A DNA stretch of 49,950 nt from Bradyrhizobium jicamae (GTDB lineage: Bacteria > Pseudomonadota > Alphaproteobacteria > Rhizobiales > Xanthobacteraceae), in NCBI RefSeq assembly GCF_001440395.1, contig NZ_LLXZ01000011.1, positions 1-49,950 on the forward strand, read 5' to 3'. Each line of letters opens with the position of its first letter. Position 1 is the stretch's first letter. Of this stretch, positions 24,325 through 33,986 are shown in pieces. The translations under genes were made by a program, and so were the position numbers. The notes under the pieces were generated by a model that saw nothing but the letters and a program-made list of their open reading frames with translations, was not told the DNA's origin and made no database searches.

Positions 24325-25965
24325 ATGAAAAACATCGTTCTCGACATCGACAACCTCGTCGTCGGCCTCGGCAAGAATCCGTCCGGCCAGCGCATCATCG
24401 ACGGCGTCTCGCTGCAGGTCCGCGAAGGCGAGACGCTGTGCGTGGTCGGCGAAAGCGGCTCCGGCAAGTCCGTAACCTCGCTCACCGTGATGGGCCTGCT
24501 GCAAAAGGGCGCGCTGGTGCCCTCCGGCGGCAGCGTCAAGCTGGTCGGCGAAGAACTGCTGACCGCCACCGACAAGCGCCTGCGGCAATTGCGCGCCACA
24601 CGGATGGCAATGATCTTTCAGGAGCCGATGACGGCGCTCAATCCGGTGGTGCCCGTCGGCCGCCAGATCGACGAGGTCCTGCGCGCCCACACCGACCTCG
24701 ATGCCCGCGCCCGCCGCCAGAAGATCCTGGCGATGATGGAGCATGTGCGGCTGCCGGATGTGGAGCGCATCTTTGCCTCCTACCCGCACCGGCTGTCCGG
24801 CGGACAGCGCCAGCGCATCATGATCGCGATGGCGCTGGTACTCGAACCGAAACTCCTGATCGCGGACGAGCCGACCACCGCGCTCGACGTCACCACGCAG
24901 AAGCAGATCCTCACCCTGATCCGCGACCTGCAGCGCGACCACGGCACCGCGGTGCTGTTCATCACCCATGACATGGGCGTGGTCGCGGAGATTGCCGACC
25001 GCGTCGCCGTGATGCGCTACGGCCGGCTGGTCGAGACCGGCACGCTCGACGGCATCCTGCGCACGCCGGCGATGGAATACACCCGCAACCTGCTCTCCTC
25101 GGTGCCGAGCCTGGTGCCGCGGGCGCCGCGCGCGGAAACCGACGAGCCGATCGTGCTGGAAGCCAACGAACTCGGCAAAGTCTACCGCGAGCGTTCCTTC
25201 TTCGGAAAATCCCGCGAAGTCGCCGCCGCCAAGGACGTCACTCTCACGCTGCGCAAGGGCCGTACGCTCGGCATCGTCGGTGAGAGCGGCTCCGGCAAAT
25301 CGACGGTGGCGCGCTGCATCGTCCGCCTGATCGATCCGACGTCGGGCGGCGTACGGCTCGCCGGCCGCGAGATTTCCGACCTGTCGCGGCGGCTGCTCCA
25401 GCCGCATCGCAAGAAGATCCAGATCATCTTCCAGGACCCCTATCGCTCGCTCAATCCGCGGATCACCGTCGGCGAGACCATCGCGGAAGGCCCGATCAAT
25501 TACGGCATGCCGCGTGCGGAGGCGCTGGCGAAGGCGCGCGAGCTGCTCGAGCTGGTCGGCCTGCCGGCGGATGCGGTCTCGCGCTATCCGCACCAATTCT
25601 CCGGCGGCCAGCGCCAGCGCATCGCGATCGCGCGTGCGCTCGCGCTCGATCCCGACGTTCTGGTTGCGGACGAAGCGGTTTCCGCCCTCGACGTCTCGGT
25701 GCAGGCGCAGGTGCTCGAACTGCTCGACGAAATCCAGAAGCGGCTGGGCATCGCGCTCCTGTTCATCACCCACGATCTTCGTGTTGCAGCGCAGATCTGC
25801 GACGACGTCGCGGTGATGCAACATGGCCGGATTGTGGAACAGGGACCGGCGGCAGAGGTGCTGACCCATCCGCAACAGCCCTATACCAAGGCGCTGCTCG
25901 ATGCCGCGCCCGGCCGCGGCTGGGATTTCGCGAATTTCCGGCCAGTGGAGGTCGCGGCGGAGTAG
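24325..25965 (+). CDS. ABC transporter ATP-binding protein with two nucleotide-binding domains
   Basis: The ATG at 24325 is chosen as the first codon beyond the palindromic repeat; an in-frame ATG at 24304 lies within it. The 546-residue protein is a fusion of two ABC domains. Domain 1 has Walker A GESGSGKS (42-49), signature LSGGQRQR (about 157) and Walker B LLIADEPTTALD (about 178). Domain 2 has GESGSGKST (about 315), FSGGQRQRIAIARA (about 425) and VADEAVSALDVS (about 446). DppD and DppF are usually separate proteins; the fused form (as in GsiA/YejF types) powers the two permeases encoded upstream. Confidence 0.95.
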   Translation: MKNIVLDIDNLVVGLGKNPSGQRIIDGVSLQVREGETLCVVGESGSGKSVTSLTVMGLLQKGALVPSGGSVKLVGEELLTATDKRLRQLRATRMAMIFQEPMTALNPVVPVGRQIDEVLRAHTDLDARARRQKILAMMEHVRLPDVERIFASYPHRLSGGQRQRIMIAMALVLEPKLLIADEPTTALDVTTQKQILTLIRDLQRDHGTAVLFITHDMGVVAEIADRVAVMRYGRLVETGTLDGILRTPAMEYTRNLLSSVPSLVPRAPRAETDEPIVLEANELGKVYRERSFFGKSREVAAAKDVTLTLRKGRTLGIVGESGSGKSTVARCIVRLIDPTSGGVRLAGREISDLSRRLLQPHRKKIQIIFQDPYRSLNPRITVGETIAEGPINYGMPRAEALAKARELLELVGLPADAVSRYPHQFSGGQRQRIAIARALALDPDVLVADEAVSALDVSVQAQVLELLDEIQKRLGIALLFITHDLRVAAQICDDVAVMQHGRIVEQGPAAEVLTHPQQPYTKALLDAAPGRGWDFANFRPVEVAAE

Positions 25966-25979
25966 CGACGGCCTTTCTG

Positions 25980-26063
25980 CGTCATTGCGAGCGAAACGAA
26001 GCAATCCATCTCTCCGCGCGGGGATAGATGAATTTCTTCGTCGCTTTGCTCCTCGCAATGACG
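25980..26063. repeat. Intergenic palindromic repeat, family B copy 3
   Basis: CGTCATTGCGAGCGAAACG with GCAATCCATC faces GAATTTCTTCGTCGCTTTGCT and CGCAATGACGG. It lies in the 224-bp gap between the ATPase gene and the M81 peptidase gene; 26064-26189 contains no other recognisable element. Confidence 0.9.
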
Positions 26064-26189
26064 GGCTTATGGCGGTGCAAGACAATTACTAACGCCCACG
26101 CGGCATGCAAAACGGAATTGCTCCGCGGCTTGCGCTTGCCGCGATCTCCCGCTTAACGTCCCCCCAACGAAAAACACCGGCTGAGACAT

Positions 26190-27722
26190 ATGACCCGCAT
26201 CGCCGTCGGCGGCTTCCTGCACGAGACCAACACCTTCGCGCCGACCAAGGCGACCTATGCCGATTTCGTTCATGGCGGCGGCTGGCCATCGATGGCCCAT
26301 GGGCCCGATGTGCTGAAGGTCATGCGCAAGATCAATGTCGGCCTTGCCGGCTTCGTCGAGACGGCTGAGGCCAATGGCTGGGAACTGGTCCCGACCATCG
26401 CCGCGGCCGCCAGCCCATCGGCGCATGTCACGACCGATGCCTTCGAACGCGTCATGAAGGAGATGGTCGACGGCATCGCCAATGCCGGCCCGATCGACGC
26501 CGTCTACCTTGATCTGCACGGCGCCATGGTGACCGAGCAGCACGATGATGGCGAAGGCGAGATCCTCGCCCGCGTGCGCAAGGTGATAGGCCCGGATCTG
26601 CCGCTGGTCGCGAGTCTCGACCTCCACGCCAACGTCTCGCCCGAGATGGTGGAGCATGCGGATGCACTCATTGCCTACCGCACCTACCCTCACGTCGACA
26701 TGGCCGACACCGGCCGAGCCTGTGCAAGGCACCTCGCGCTGATATTGAAGAGCGGGCAACGCTTCGCCAAGGCATTCCGGCAGTTGCCGTTCCTGATCCC
26801 GATCTCGTGGCAATGCACCAACGACCAGCCGACCAAAGGCATCTATGAAGGGCTCGCAGCGCTCGAAAGCGACGCGGTGCCGACGCTGTCCTTTGCGCCG
26901 GGCTTTCCGGCGGCGGATTTTCCTCATTGCGGACCGAGCGTGTTTGCCTATGGCCGGACGCAGGCCGACGCCGATGCCGCCGCCGACAGGATCGTCGCGC
27001 TGATCGAGAGCCATGAGGACGATTTCGACGGCCGCATCTATTCGCCCGATGACGGCGTGCGCCTCGCCATGGAGCTTTCGAAATCGGCAACAAGGCCGAT
27101 CATCATTGCCGATACCCAGGACAATCCCGGTGCGGGCGGCGATTCCGACACCACCGGCATGCTGCGCGCGCTGGTGCGCAACAAGGCGTCCGGTGCCACC
27201 GGCGTGATCTACGATCCGGAGTCGGCCAAGGCCGCGCATGCGGCCGGCGTCGGCGCGACCGTCACGCTGGAGCTCGGCGGCAAGTCCGGCATTCCGGGCG
27301 ATACGCCCTACAAGGAAACCTTTTTCGTCGAGAAACTGTCGGACGGACAATTCGTGGCGTCCGGCCCCTATTACGGCGGCCGCGACATGGACATGGGTCC
27401 GTCGGCCTGCCTGCGCATCGGCGATGTCAGGGTCGTCGTCGGCTCCTACAAGGCGCAACTTGCGGATCAGTCGATGTACCGCTATGTCGGCATCGAGCCG
27501 ACCGAACAGAAGATCCTGGTCAACAAAAGCTCGGTGCATTTCCGCGCCGATTTCGAACCGATCGCCGAAAAGCTCCTGATCTGCGCCGCGCCCGGCGCGA
27601 TGCCGGCCGATACGGCCACGCTGCCCTGGACGCGGCTGCGTCCGGGCATCCGCATCAAGCCGAACGGCGCCGCCTTCACCCCATCCGCCCAATCACGCTC
27701 AAAATCTTCAGTCACGGGATAA
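26190..27722 (+). CDS. M81 family metallopeptidase (MlrC-like)
   Basis: The 510-residue protein starts MTRIAVGGFLHETNTFAPTK, a typical M81/DUF1485 opening. Zinc-site phrases follow: YLDLHGAM (D108, H110), SLDLHANVS (D144, H146) and YRTYPHVDM (H168). The C-terminal domain has PIIIADTQDNPGAGGDSDTTGML. MlrC of Sphingomonas cleaves linearised microcystin to Adda and small peptides, but most relatives occur beside peptide ABC transporters and have unknown substrates. Its place in this operon suggests hydrolysis of imported peptide-like amides. No signal peptide is seen, so it acts in the cytoplasm. Confidence 0.92.
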   Translation: MTRIAVGGFLHETNTFAPTKATYADFVHGGGWPSMAHGPDVLKVMRKINVGLAGFVETAEANGWELVPTIAAAASPSAHVTTDAFERVMKEMVDGIANAGPIDAVYLDLHGAMVTEQHDDGEGEILARVRKVIGPDLPLVASLDLHANVSPEMVEHADALIAYRTYPHVDMADTGRACARHLALILKSGQRFAKAFRQLPFLIPISWQCTNDQPTKGIYEGLAALESDAVPTLSFAPGFPAADFPHCGPSVFAYGRTQADADAAADRIVALIESHEDDFDGRIYSPDDGVRLAMELSKSATRPIIIADTQDNPGAGGDSDTTGMLRALVRNKASGATGVIYDPESAKAAHAAGVGATVTLELGGKSGIPGDTPYKETFFVEKLSDGQFVASGPYYGGRDMDMGPSACLRIGDVRVVVGSYKAQLADQSMYRYVGIEPTEQKILVNKSSVHFRADFEPIAEKLLICAAPGAMPADTATLPWTRLRPGIRIKPNGAAFTPSAQSRSKSSVTG

Positions 27723-27727
27723 CAGAC

Positions 27728-28891
27728 ATGCCTAACATTGAACGCATCGACGGCTTTGCCGACGAACTCACCGCCATCCGTCGCGATCTGCATGCCCACC
27801 CCGAGATCGGCTTCGAGGAAGTTCGCACCTCCGGTATCGTCGCGGAGAAGCTGAAGGGCTGGGGTATCGAGGTGCATCGCGGACTCGGCGGCACCGGCGT
27901 GATCGGCGTCCTCAAGGGCAAGGGCAGCGGCGGCAAGCGCATCGGCCTGCGCGCCGACATGGACGCGCTGCCGATGGAGGAAAACACCAACCTGAAATGG
28001 CGTTCGACCATTCCCGGTCGTTTCCACGGCTGCGGCCATGACGGCCACACCACGATGCTGCTCGGTACCGCACGCTATCTGGCGGAGACCAAGAATTTCG
28101 ACGGCACCGTGCATTTCATCTTCCAGCCGGCCGAGGAAGGGCTCGGCGGCGCCCGCGCCATGATCAAGGATGGCCTGTTCCAGAAGTTTCCCTGCGACGA
28201 GATCTACGGGCTGCACAACGCGCCGGACCTGAACCATGGCGAGATCGCGATCCTGCCGGGCCCGGCAATGGCCGGCGCCGACTTCTTCGACATCACCATC
28301 CAGGGCTATGGCGCGCATGGCGCGATGCCCGAGCGCTCCAAGGACGCGGTGGTGATCGCTACGACGCTGGCGCAGGCACTGCAGACCATCGTCAGCCGCA
28401 ACGTCGACCCGTTGAAGTCGGCGGTGCTGTCGGTCACGCAAATCCATGCCGGCTCCGCCAACAACGTGATCCCCGGCGAGGCTAGGCTCGGCGGCACCGT
28501 GCGCGCCTTCGATGACGGCGTGCGCGCGCTGATCCGCGAGCGCATGCGCAAGATCTGCGCCGGCGTTGCCGCGACATTCGAGTGCGAAATCACCGCCGAC
28601 ATCAACGACACGTTCAGCGTCCTCATCAATGAGGAGGAACAGTCCAAGGTGGTCGAAGCCGTGGCAAAGACGGTGGTCGATCCAGCCAACGTGTTGACGC
28701 GCTCGGCCCCAAAGATGGGCAGCGAGGATTTCGCCGACATGATGCAGGTGGTGCCCGGCGCCTATTTCTGGGTCGGCCATGATGGCTCGGTGCCCGTGCA
28801 CAATCCCGGCTACGTACTCGACGACAAGATCCTGCCGATCGGCGCCAGCATGTTCGCCCGCATCATCGAAACCCGGCTACCGGTAGGTTAG
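27728..28891 (+). CDS. M20 aminoacylase / hippurate-hydrolase-type amidohydrolase
   Basis: It starts 5 bp after the M81 stop. The 387-residue protein has RRDLHAHPEIGFEE, RADMDALPMEE, the metal motif HGCGHDGHT, PAEEGLGGA with the catalytic Glu pair, and MGSEDFADM near the C-terminus. Enzymes of this M20D group remove acyl groups from amino acids (hippurate, N-acetyl-amino acids, IAA conjugates). With the upstream M20 and M81 enzymes it would release free amino acids from acylated fragments. The exact acyl group cannot be read from the sequence. Confidence 0.93.
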   Translation: MPNIERIDGFADELTAIRRDLHAHPEIGFEEVRTSGIVAEKLKGWGIEVHRGLGGTGVIGVLKGKGSGGKRIGLRADMDALPMEENTNLKWRSTIPGRFHGCGHDGHTTMLLGTARYLAETKNFDGTVHFIFQPAEEGLGGARAMIKDGLFQKFPCDEIYGLHNAPDLNHGEIAILPGPAMAGADFFDITIQGYGAHGAMPERSKDAVVIATTLAQALQTIVSRNVDPLKSAVLSVTQIHAGSANNVIPGEARLGGTVRAFDDGVRALIRERMRKICAGVAATFECEITADINDTFSVLINEEEQSKVVEAVAKTVVDPANVLTRSAPKMGSEDFADMMQVVPGAYFWVGHDGSVPVHNPGYVLDDKILPIGASMFARIIETRLPVG

Positions 28892-28892
28892 C

Positions 28893-30314
28893 ATGCAGAA
28901 CGCAGCCCCCGAGGAAGAGGTCACCTCGCTGCATGACCTCTCCGCCACTGATCTGATCGCAGGTTATCGCGCAAAGCAGTTCTCGCCCTCGGAAGTGCTG
29001 GAGGAAGTGATCGAGCATGTCGCGGCGTGGGAGCCGCACATCAAGGCGTTGTATCTGTACGATCCCGACGGCGCACGCGCGGTCGCGAAAGCATCGACCG
29101 ACCGCTGGCAGAAGGGCGAGCCGGTGAGCACGCTCGACGGCGTGCCGGTGACGATCAAGGACAATATCGCCACCAAGGGTCAGCCGATACCGCTGGGGTC
29201 AGCCAGCGTGAAACTGGTGGCGGCGGAAAAGGATGCACCGCCCGCCGCACGCTTGCGCGAATCCGGCGCGATCATCTTCGCCAAGACGACGATGCCGGAT
29301 TACGGCATGCTGTCGTCAGGTCTCTCCAGCTTCCATCCCCTCACCCGCAATCCCTGGGACCTGAGCAAGAATCCCGGTGGTTCCTCGTCGGGCGCGGGCG
29401 CGGCGGGCGCGGCCGGTTACGGCCCGCTGCATCTCGGTACCGATATCGGCGGCTCGGTCCGGCTGCCGGCTTCGTGGTGCGGTCTGGTCGCGCTGAAGCC
29501 GAGCCTCGGGCGCGTTCCGATCGATCCGCCCTATGTCGGCCGGGTCGCCGGCCCCATGACCCGCACGGTCGACGATGCGGCGCTGATGATGTGCGTGCTG
29601 TCGAAGCCGGATCGCCGCGACGGCATGAGCCTGCCGGCTGATACCATCAACTGGCGGGCGCACGACAAGTCGCCGCGCAAGGTTCGGATCGGCCTCATGC
29701 TCGATGCCGGCGCCGGGCAGAAGCTGGAAAGCGACGTGCGAAACGTTGCCGTCAACGCGGCCAAGGCGTTCGAATCCGCCGGCGCCGTCGTCAGCGAGGT
29801 CAGCGGCGTCCTGACGCGCGAGATCATCGACGGCCTCGACAATTTCTGGCGGGCGCGATTGTGGGACGATCTGTCAAAATTGTCGCCCGAGGAGCGCGGC
29901 AAGACGCTGCCCTACATCCACAAATGGGCGGAAGCCGGTGCAAAACTTTCCGGCGTCGACGTCATCAGGGGCTTCAACGCCACCATGGCGATCCGCACCG
30001 CGGCGGCAAAACTGTTCTGCGAGTTCGACTACGTGATTTCGCCGGTATCGCCGGTGGTCAACTTCCCGGCCGAGTTTGCCGCCCCGCTTAACGATCCGGA
30101 TAAACCGTTCGAGCACATTGCCTATACCGTGCCGTGGAATATGGCGGAGAATCCGGCGCTCTCGATCAATGGCGGGTACGACGCCAAGGGTTTTCCGATC
30201 GGCGTCCAGATCATCGGCCGCCGCTTCGACGATCTCGGCGTGCTCGGCATGGCCAAGGCGTTCGAGGGCCTGCGCGGGCCGCAGAAGCCGTGGCCGACGC
30301 CGCCGAAGAAGTAA
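28893..30314 (+). CDS. Amidase (amidase signature family)
   Basis: It starts 1 bp after the aminoacylase stop, with GGTAGG as ribosome binding site. The 473-residue protein has the Ser-cisSer-Lys triad of amidase signature enzymes: Lys89 in VTIKDN, then the Gly/Ser-rich stretch NPGGSSSGAGAAGAAGYG and the nucleophile Ser in DIGGSVRLPA. GatA of the amidotransferase complex belongs to the same fold, but no GatB/GatC genes are near, so this is a stand-alone catabolic amidase that hydrolyses a carboxamide to acid and ammonia. Confidence 0.93.
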   Translation: MQNAAPEEEVTSLHDLSATDLIAGYRAKQFSPSEVLEEVIEHVAAWEPHIKALYLYDPDGARAVAKASTDRWQKGEPVSTLDGVPVTIKDNIATKGQPIPLGSASVKLVAAEKDAPPAARLRESGAIIFAKTTMPDYGMLSSGLSSFHPLTRNPWDLSKNPGGSSSGAGAAGAAGYGPLHLGTDIGGSVRLPASWCGLVALKPSLGRVPIDPPYVGRVAGPMTRTVDDAALMMCVLSKPDRRDGMSLPADTINWRAHDKSPRKVRIGLMLDAGAGQKLESDVRNVAVNAAKAFESAGAVVSEVSGVLTREIIDGLDNFWRARLWDDLSKLSPEERGKTLPYIHKWAEAGAKLSGVDVIRGFNATMAIRTAAAKLFCEFDYVISPVSPVVNFPAEFAAPLNDPDKPFEHIAYTVPWNMAENPALSINGGYDAKGFPIGVQIIGRRFDDLGVLGMAKAFEGLRGPQKPWPTPPKK

Positions 30315-30341
30315 ACGCAAGACCTGCAGGGACATGCGGGA

Positions 30342-30419
30342 TTGTCATGCGCGGGCCTGACCCGCGCATCCATCGTCTTCATAAAAGATGGATTGCCGGG
30401 TCAAGCCCGGCAATGACAA
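30342..30419. repeat. Intergenic palindromic repeat, family C
   Basis: TTGTCATGCGCGGGCCTGACCC and GGATTGCCGGGTCAAGCCCG...CAATGACAA form the outer arms, with GCATCCATC and AAGATGGATTGC as inner arms. It lies between the amidase gene and the enoyl-CoA hydratase gene. Confidence 0.85.
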
Positions 30420-30460
30420 GATGAACATCAACAGCAAGCATTACGCGAGGAACCGCTCCC

Positions 30461-31351
<891 letters not shown>

Positions 31352-31357
31352 CCCGGC

Positions 31358-31446
31358 CGTAGGGTGGGCAAAGCGCAGCGTGCCCACCATCCTTTTACGC
31401 CGCGAGAATGGTGGGCACGGCGCAAGTGCGCCTTTGCCCTCCTACG
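31358..31446. repeat. Intergenic palindromic repeat, family A copy 2
   Basis: CGTAGGGTGGGCAAAGCG and CCTTTGCCCTCCTACG form the ends (one mismatch in the right arm), with GTGCCCACCAT and ATGGTGGGCAC inside. It fills the space between the convergent enoyl-CoA hydratase and quinone reductase genes and may act as a two-way stop hairpin. Confidence 0.9.
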
Positions 31447-31449
31447 ACT

Positions 31450-32424
31450 TCATCCCATCGTCAGCGCCACACGTCCAATCGCCTTGCGATCGATCAACAG
31501 CCGCATCGCCTTCGCATAGTCTTCCAGCGGCAACCGGTGCGAGACGTTGGGGCGCACCTTCCCGGCCTCCGCCCATTCCGTCAGCGCCTTGATCCTGACC
31601 TCGCCGAGCGCGGGATTTCGCCGCACCGCTTCGCCGGCGCGCACGCCGAGCACGCTGGCGCCCTTGATCATCAACAGATTGGTCTTTGCCAGCCCGATGC
31701 CGCCGGTGAACCCTATGACGAGTAGCCGCGCGCCCCAGTTGATGCAGCGCATCGAATTCTCGAACACCTCGCCGCCGACGGGATCGAACACCACGTCCGC
31801 GCCCTGCCCGTCGGTAATGCGCTTGACGGCGTCGCGGAACGGTTCGCGGTCGTAGCGGATGAGATGATCCGCGCCCCTCGCTTTCGCAATCTCAAGCTTC
31901 TCGTCGCTTGACGCCGTCGCGATCACGATGGCCCCTAGCATCTTGCCGATCTCGACGGCGGCAAGCCCGACGCCGCCGCCGGCGCCGTGCACCAGCAGCA
32001 CCTCGCCGGGCTGGAGCCGGCCGCGATCGATCAGCGCGTGATAGGCGGTGCCGTGCCCGGCCAGGAACGTCGCGCCCTCCGCGTAGTCGAACGTGGAAGG
32101 CAGTTTGACGAGCTGCGACGGGCTGGCGACGGCCTCATCGGAATAGGCGCCGTGACGCATCTTGACGATCACCTTGTCGCCAACCGTAACGCCCGTGGCT
32201 TCGTTGACCTCGACGACATCGCCGGCGGCTTCCATGCCCGGCGTGAACGGCAGCGGCGGCTTGAGCTGATATTCGCCCGCCGCCATCAGCACGTCAGGGA
32301 AATTCAACCCGGCGGCGCGAATGGCGACGCGCACCTGCCCGGGCGCCAGCGGTACCGCGGCAAAGGTTTCCAGACGCAGGCTCTCGGGCGGACCGAGCTC
32401 GCGGCAGACGACAGCCCTCGGCAT
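31450..32424 (-). CDS. NADPH:quinone oxidoreductase family (zinc-less MDR) protein
   Basis: The 324-residue protein belongs to the quinone oxidoreductase branch of medium-chain dehydrogenases. The GroES-like N-domain contains AGLNFPDVLMAAGEY and PFTPGMEAAGDV. The Rossmann domain carries VHGAGGGVGLAAVEIGKMLGA, the AxxGxxG NADPH site. The structural-zinc cysteine cluster of alcohol dehydrogenases is absent, as expected. Such enzymes reduce quinones or enones. The start at 32424 overlaps the stop of the upstream isomerase gene by one base (TGATG), so the two are translated together. Confidence 0.92.
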   Translation of the reverse strand: MPRAVVCRELGPPESLRLETFAAVPLAPGQVRVAIRAAGLNFPDVLMAAGEYQLKPPLPFTPGMEAAGDVVEVNEATGVTVGDKVIVKMRHGAYSDEAVASPSQLVKLPSTFDYAEGATFLAGHGTAYHALIDRGRLQPGEVLLVHGAGGGVGLAAVEIGKMLGAIVIATASSDEKLEIAKARGADHLIRYDREPFRDAVKRITDGQGADVVFDPVGGEVFENSMRCINWGARLLVIGFTGGIGLAKTNLLMIKGASVLGVRAGEAVRRNPALGEVRIKALTEWAEAGKVRPNVSHRLPLEDYAKAMRLLIDRKAIGRVALTMG

Positions 32425-33035
32425 CAGGCGGCCCGCGCCTTCACGCGCTCCAGCGCTTCGCGGATTAGCGGCATCCGGTCGTTGCCGAAATACATGTCGG
32501 TCTTGTCGACAAAGATCGTCGGCGAGCCAAATCCGCCGCGGGCCATTACCTCGTCCGTGTTGGCCTTGAGCTGGTCCTTGATCGCCTGCTGGCCAATGCC
32601 TTCAAAGAACTTGACGTGGTCAATGCCGACCTTCTTGCAGATCTCCGTCAACACCGAGTCCTGCGAGATGTCCTTGTCGGCGCCCCAATAGGTCTCGAAC
32701 ACCGCGGTGGCGAACGGCACCATCTCCTTGTTGCCGAGCCAGATGCAGCCGCGCATCGCCTTGACGCTGTTCACGGGAAATACCGTCGGCGGCATCTTGA
32801 TCGCGAGTCCGGCGGAGCGTGCCCAGTCGCCGAGGTCCTTCTTCATGTAGCGCGCCTTCAACGGCACCGGGGTCTCGCGCTGCGCGTAGACGCTCGGATT
32901 GACGGTATTGAAGATGCCGCCGACCAGGATCGGCCGCCAGCTGATCTCGACGCCGAGTTCTTTGGCCAGCGGCTGGATGTTGTGAAAGGCGAGATAGGTC
33001 CAGGGACTGGAACAGTCGAAGAAGAATTCGATCAT
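32424..33035 (-). CDS. 2-hydroxychromene-2-carboxylate isomerase-like DsbA-fold protein
   Basis: The 203-residue protein starts MIEFFFDCSSPWTYLAF, the opening of the kappa-GST/HCCA isomerase group, with the glutathione-site serine in CSSPW. An all-helical insertion follows (QRETPVPLKARYMKKDLGDW), then the cis-Pro loop FGSPTIFVD. Relatives use glutathione to isomerise hydroxychromene carboxylates in naphthalene breakdown; many chromosomal copies have other, unknown substrates. It is coupled by overlap with the quinone reductase gene, and a GST gene lies upstream, suggesting a glutathione-dependent detoxification set. Confidence 0.9.
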   Translation of the reverse strand: MIEFFFDCSSPWTYLAFHNIQPLAKELGVEISWRPILVGGIFNTVNPSVYAQRETPVPLKARYMKKDLGDWARSAGLAIKMPPTVFPVNSVKAMRGCIWLGNKEMVPFATAVFETYWGADKDISQDSVLTEICKKVGIDHVKFFEGIGQQAIKDQLKANTDEVMARGGFGSPTIFVDKTDMYFGNDRMPLIREALERVKARAA

Positions 33036-33075
33036 GGGTGTTTCCTCTTGTTATTCAGACTTGTGCTGTTTCCAC

Positions 33076-33155
33076 CGTCATTGCGAGCGAAGCGAAGCAA
33101 TCCATCGCGCCGCCCAAAGAAAGAATGGATTGCTTCGCTGCGCTCGCAATGACGG
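33076..33155. repeat. Intergenic palindromic repeat, family B copy 4
   Basis: CGTCATTGCGAGCGAAGCG with GCAATCCATC faces GAATGGATTGCTTCGC and GCTCGCAATGACGG, near-perfect. It lies between the GST gene and the isomerase gene, both on the minus strand. Confidence 0.92.
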
Positions 33156-33167
33156 CATGGCTGGGGC

Positions 33168-33869
33168 TCAACTCTTCCCCGCCATCTCCTTTGCGCGCGC
33201 ACCGAACATATTCCGCCGCGCCTCCTCGTCGAACGGCTCCTTCACGAACTTGCCGATCGCCAGCCCCGCCTGCACCTGCGGTCGTGCGCGCACGTCCGCG
33301 TACCAGCGCTTGACGTTCGGGTAGTCGTCGAGCGTAAAGCCCTGCGCCTTGTGGGTCATGGTCCAGGGGAAGCAGGCGATGTCGGCGATCGAATAGTCGC
33401 CGGCGATATAGGCGCCGGTCTTGCCTAATTGCGTGTCGAGCACACCGTAAAGCCGCGCCGCCTCGTCACGGTATCGCTCGATCGCGTAGGGAATCTTCTC
33501 CGCCGCGTAGAGCGCGAAATGGCCGTGCTGGCCGAGCATAGGCCCCAGCCCACTCATCTGCCACATCAGCCATTGCATCACCTGGGACCGTGCCCGCATC
33601 TCCGTGGGCAGGAAACGCCCGGTCTTGTCGGCGAGATAGATCAGGATCGCCCCGGTCTCGAACACCGAGAATGGCCCCTGCCCGTCGGCGGGTTCGTGGT
33701 CCACGATGGCCGGAATGCGATTATTCGGGCTGATCGCCAGAAACTCCGGCCTGAACTGCTCGCCGGCGCGGATGTTGACCGGAATGACCCGATAGGGAAG
33801 CCCGAGTTCCTCCAGCATGATCGAGATTTTCCAGCCGTTCGGCGTTGGCGCGTAATGCAGGTCGATCAT
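33168..33869 (-). CDS. Glutathione S-transferase family protein
   Basis: The 233-residue protein begins MIDLHYAPTPNGWKISIMLE, has RIPAIVDHEP and the FETGAILIYLADKTGRFLP glutathione-binding block of the thioredoxin domain, then a helical C-domain with MLGQHGHFALYA and the N-capping box YSIADIACFPW. It most resembles the Nu-class/YghU and YfcG type, which use a Thr/Asn-Gly loop (TPNGW) instead of a catalytic Ser or Cys and often show disulfide reductase activity. It precedes the isomerase and quinone reductase genes on the same strand. Confidence 0.93.
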   Translation of the reverse strand: MIDLHYAPTPNGWKISIMLEELGLPYRVIPVNIRAGEQFRPEFLAISPNNRIPAIVDHEPADGQGPFSVFETGAILIYLADKTGRFLPTEMRARSQVMQWLMWQMSGLGPMLGQHGHFALYAAEKIPYAIERYRDEAARLYGVLDTQLGKTGAYIAGDYSIADIACFPWTMTHKAQGFTLDDYPNVKRWYADVRARPQVQAGLAIGKFVKEPFDEEARRNMFGARAKEMAGKS

Positions 33870-33986
33870 GGCTCCCCTGGCTGTCGATGCGGAAATATTC
33901 CCCGCGGTGGCGACTTTTGTTGTTCTGTACCTCGATCTTAAGACATGGCAGACAGGCGCTCAATCCGAACCGAACGGGAGGCTCCC

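Noticed and set aside
24298..26085. 595-codon minus-strand ORF
   Set aside because: It is antisense to the double ATPase, whose Walker and signature motifs are intact on the plus strand.
26067..28801. Minus-strand ORFs of 541 and 439 codons
   Set aside because: They are antisense shadows of the M81 and M20 enzyme genes; GC-rich third positions keep the opposite frame open.
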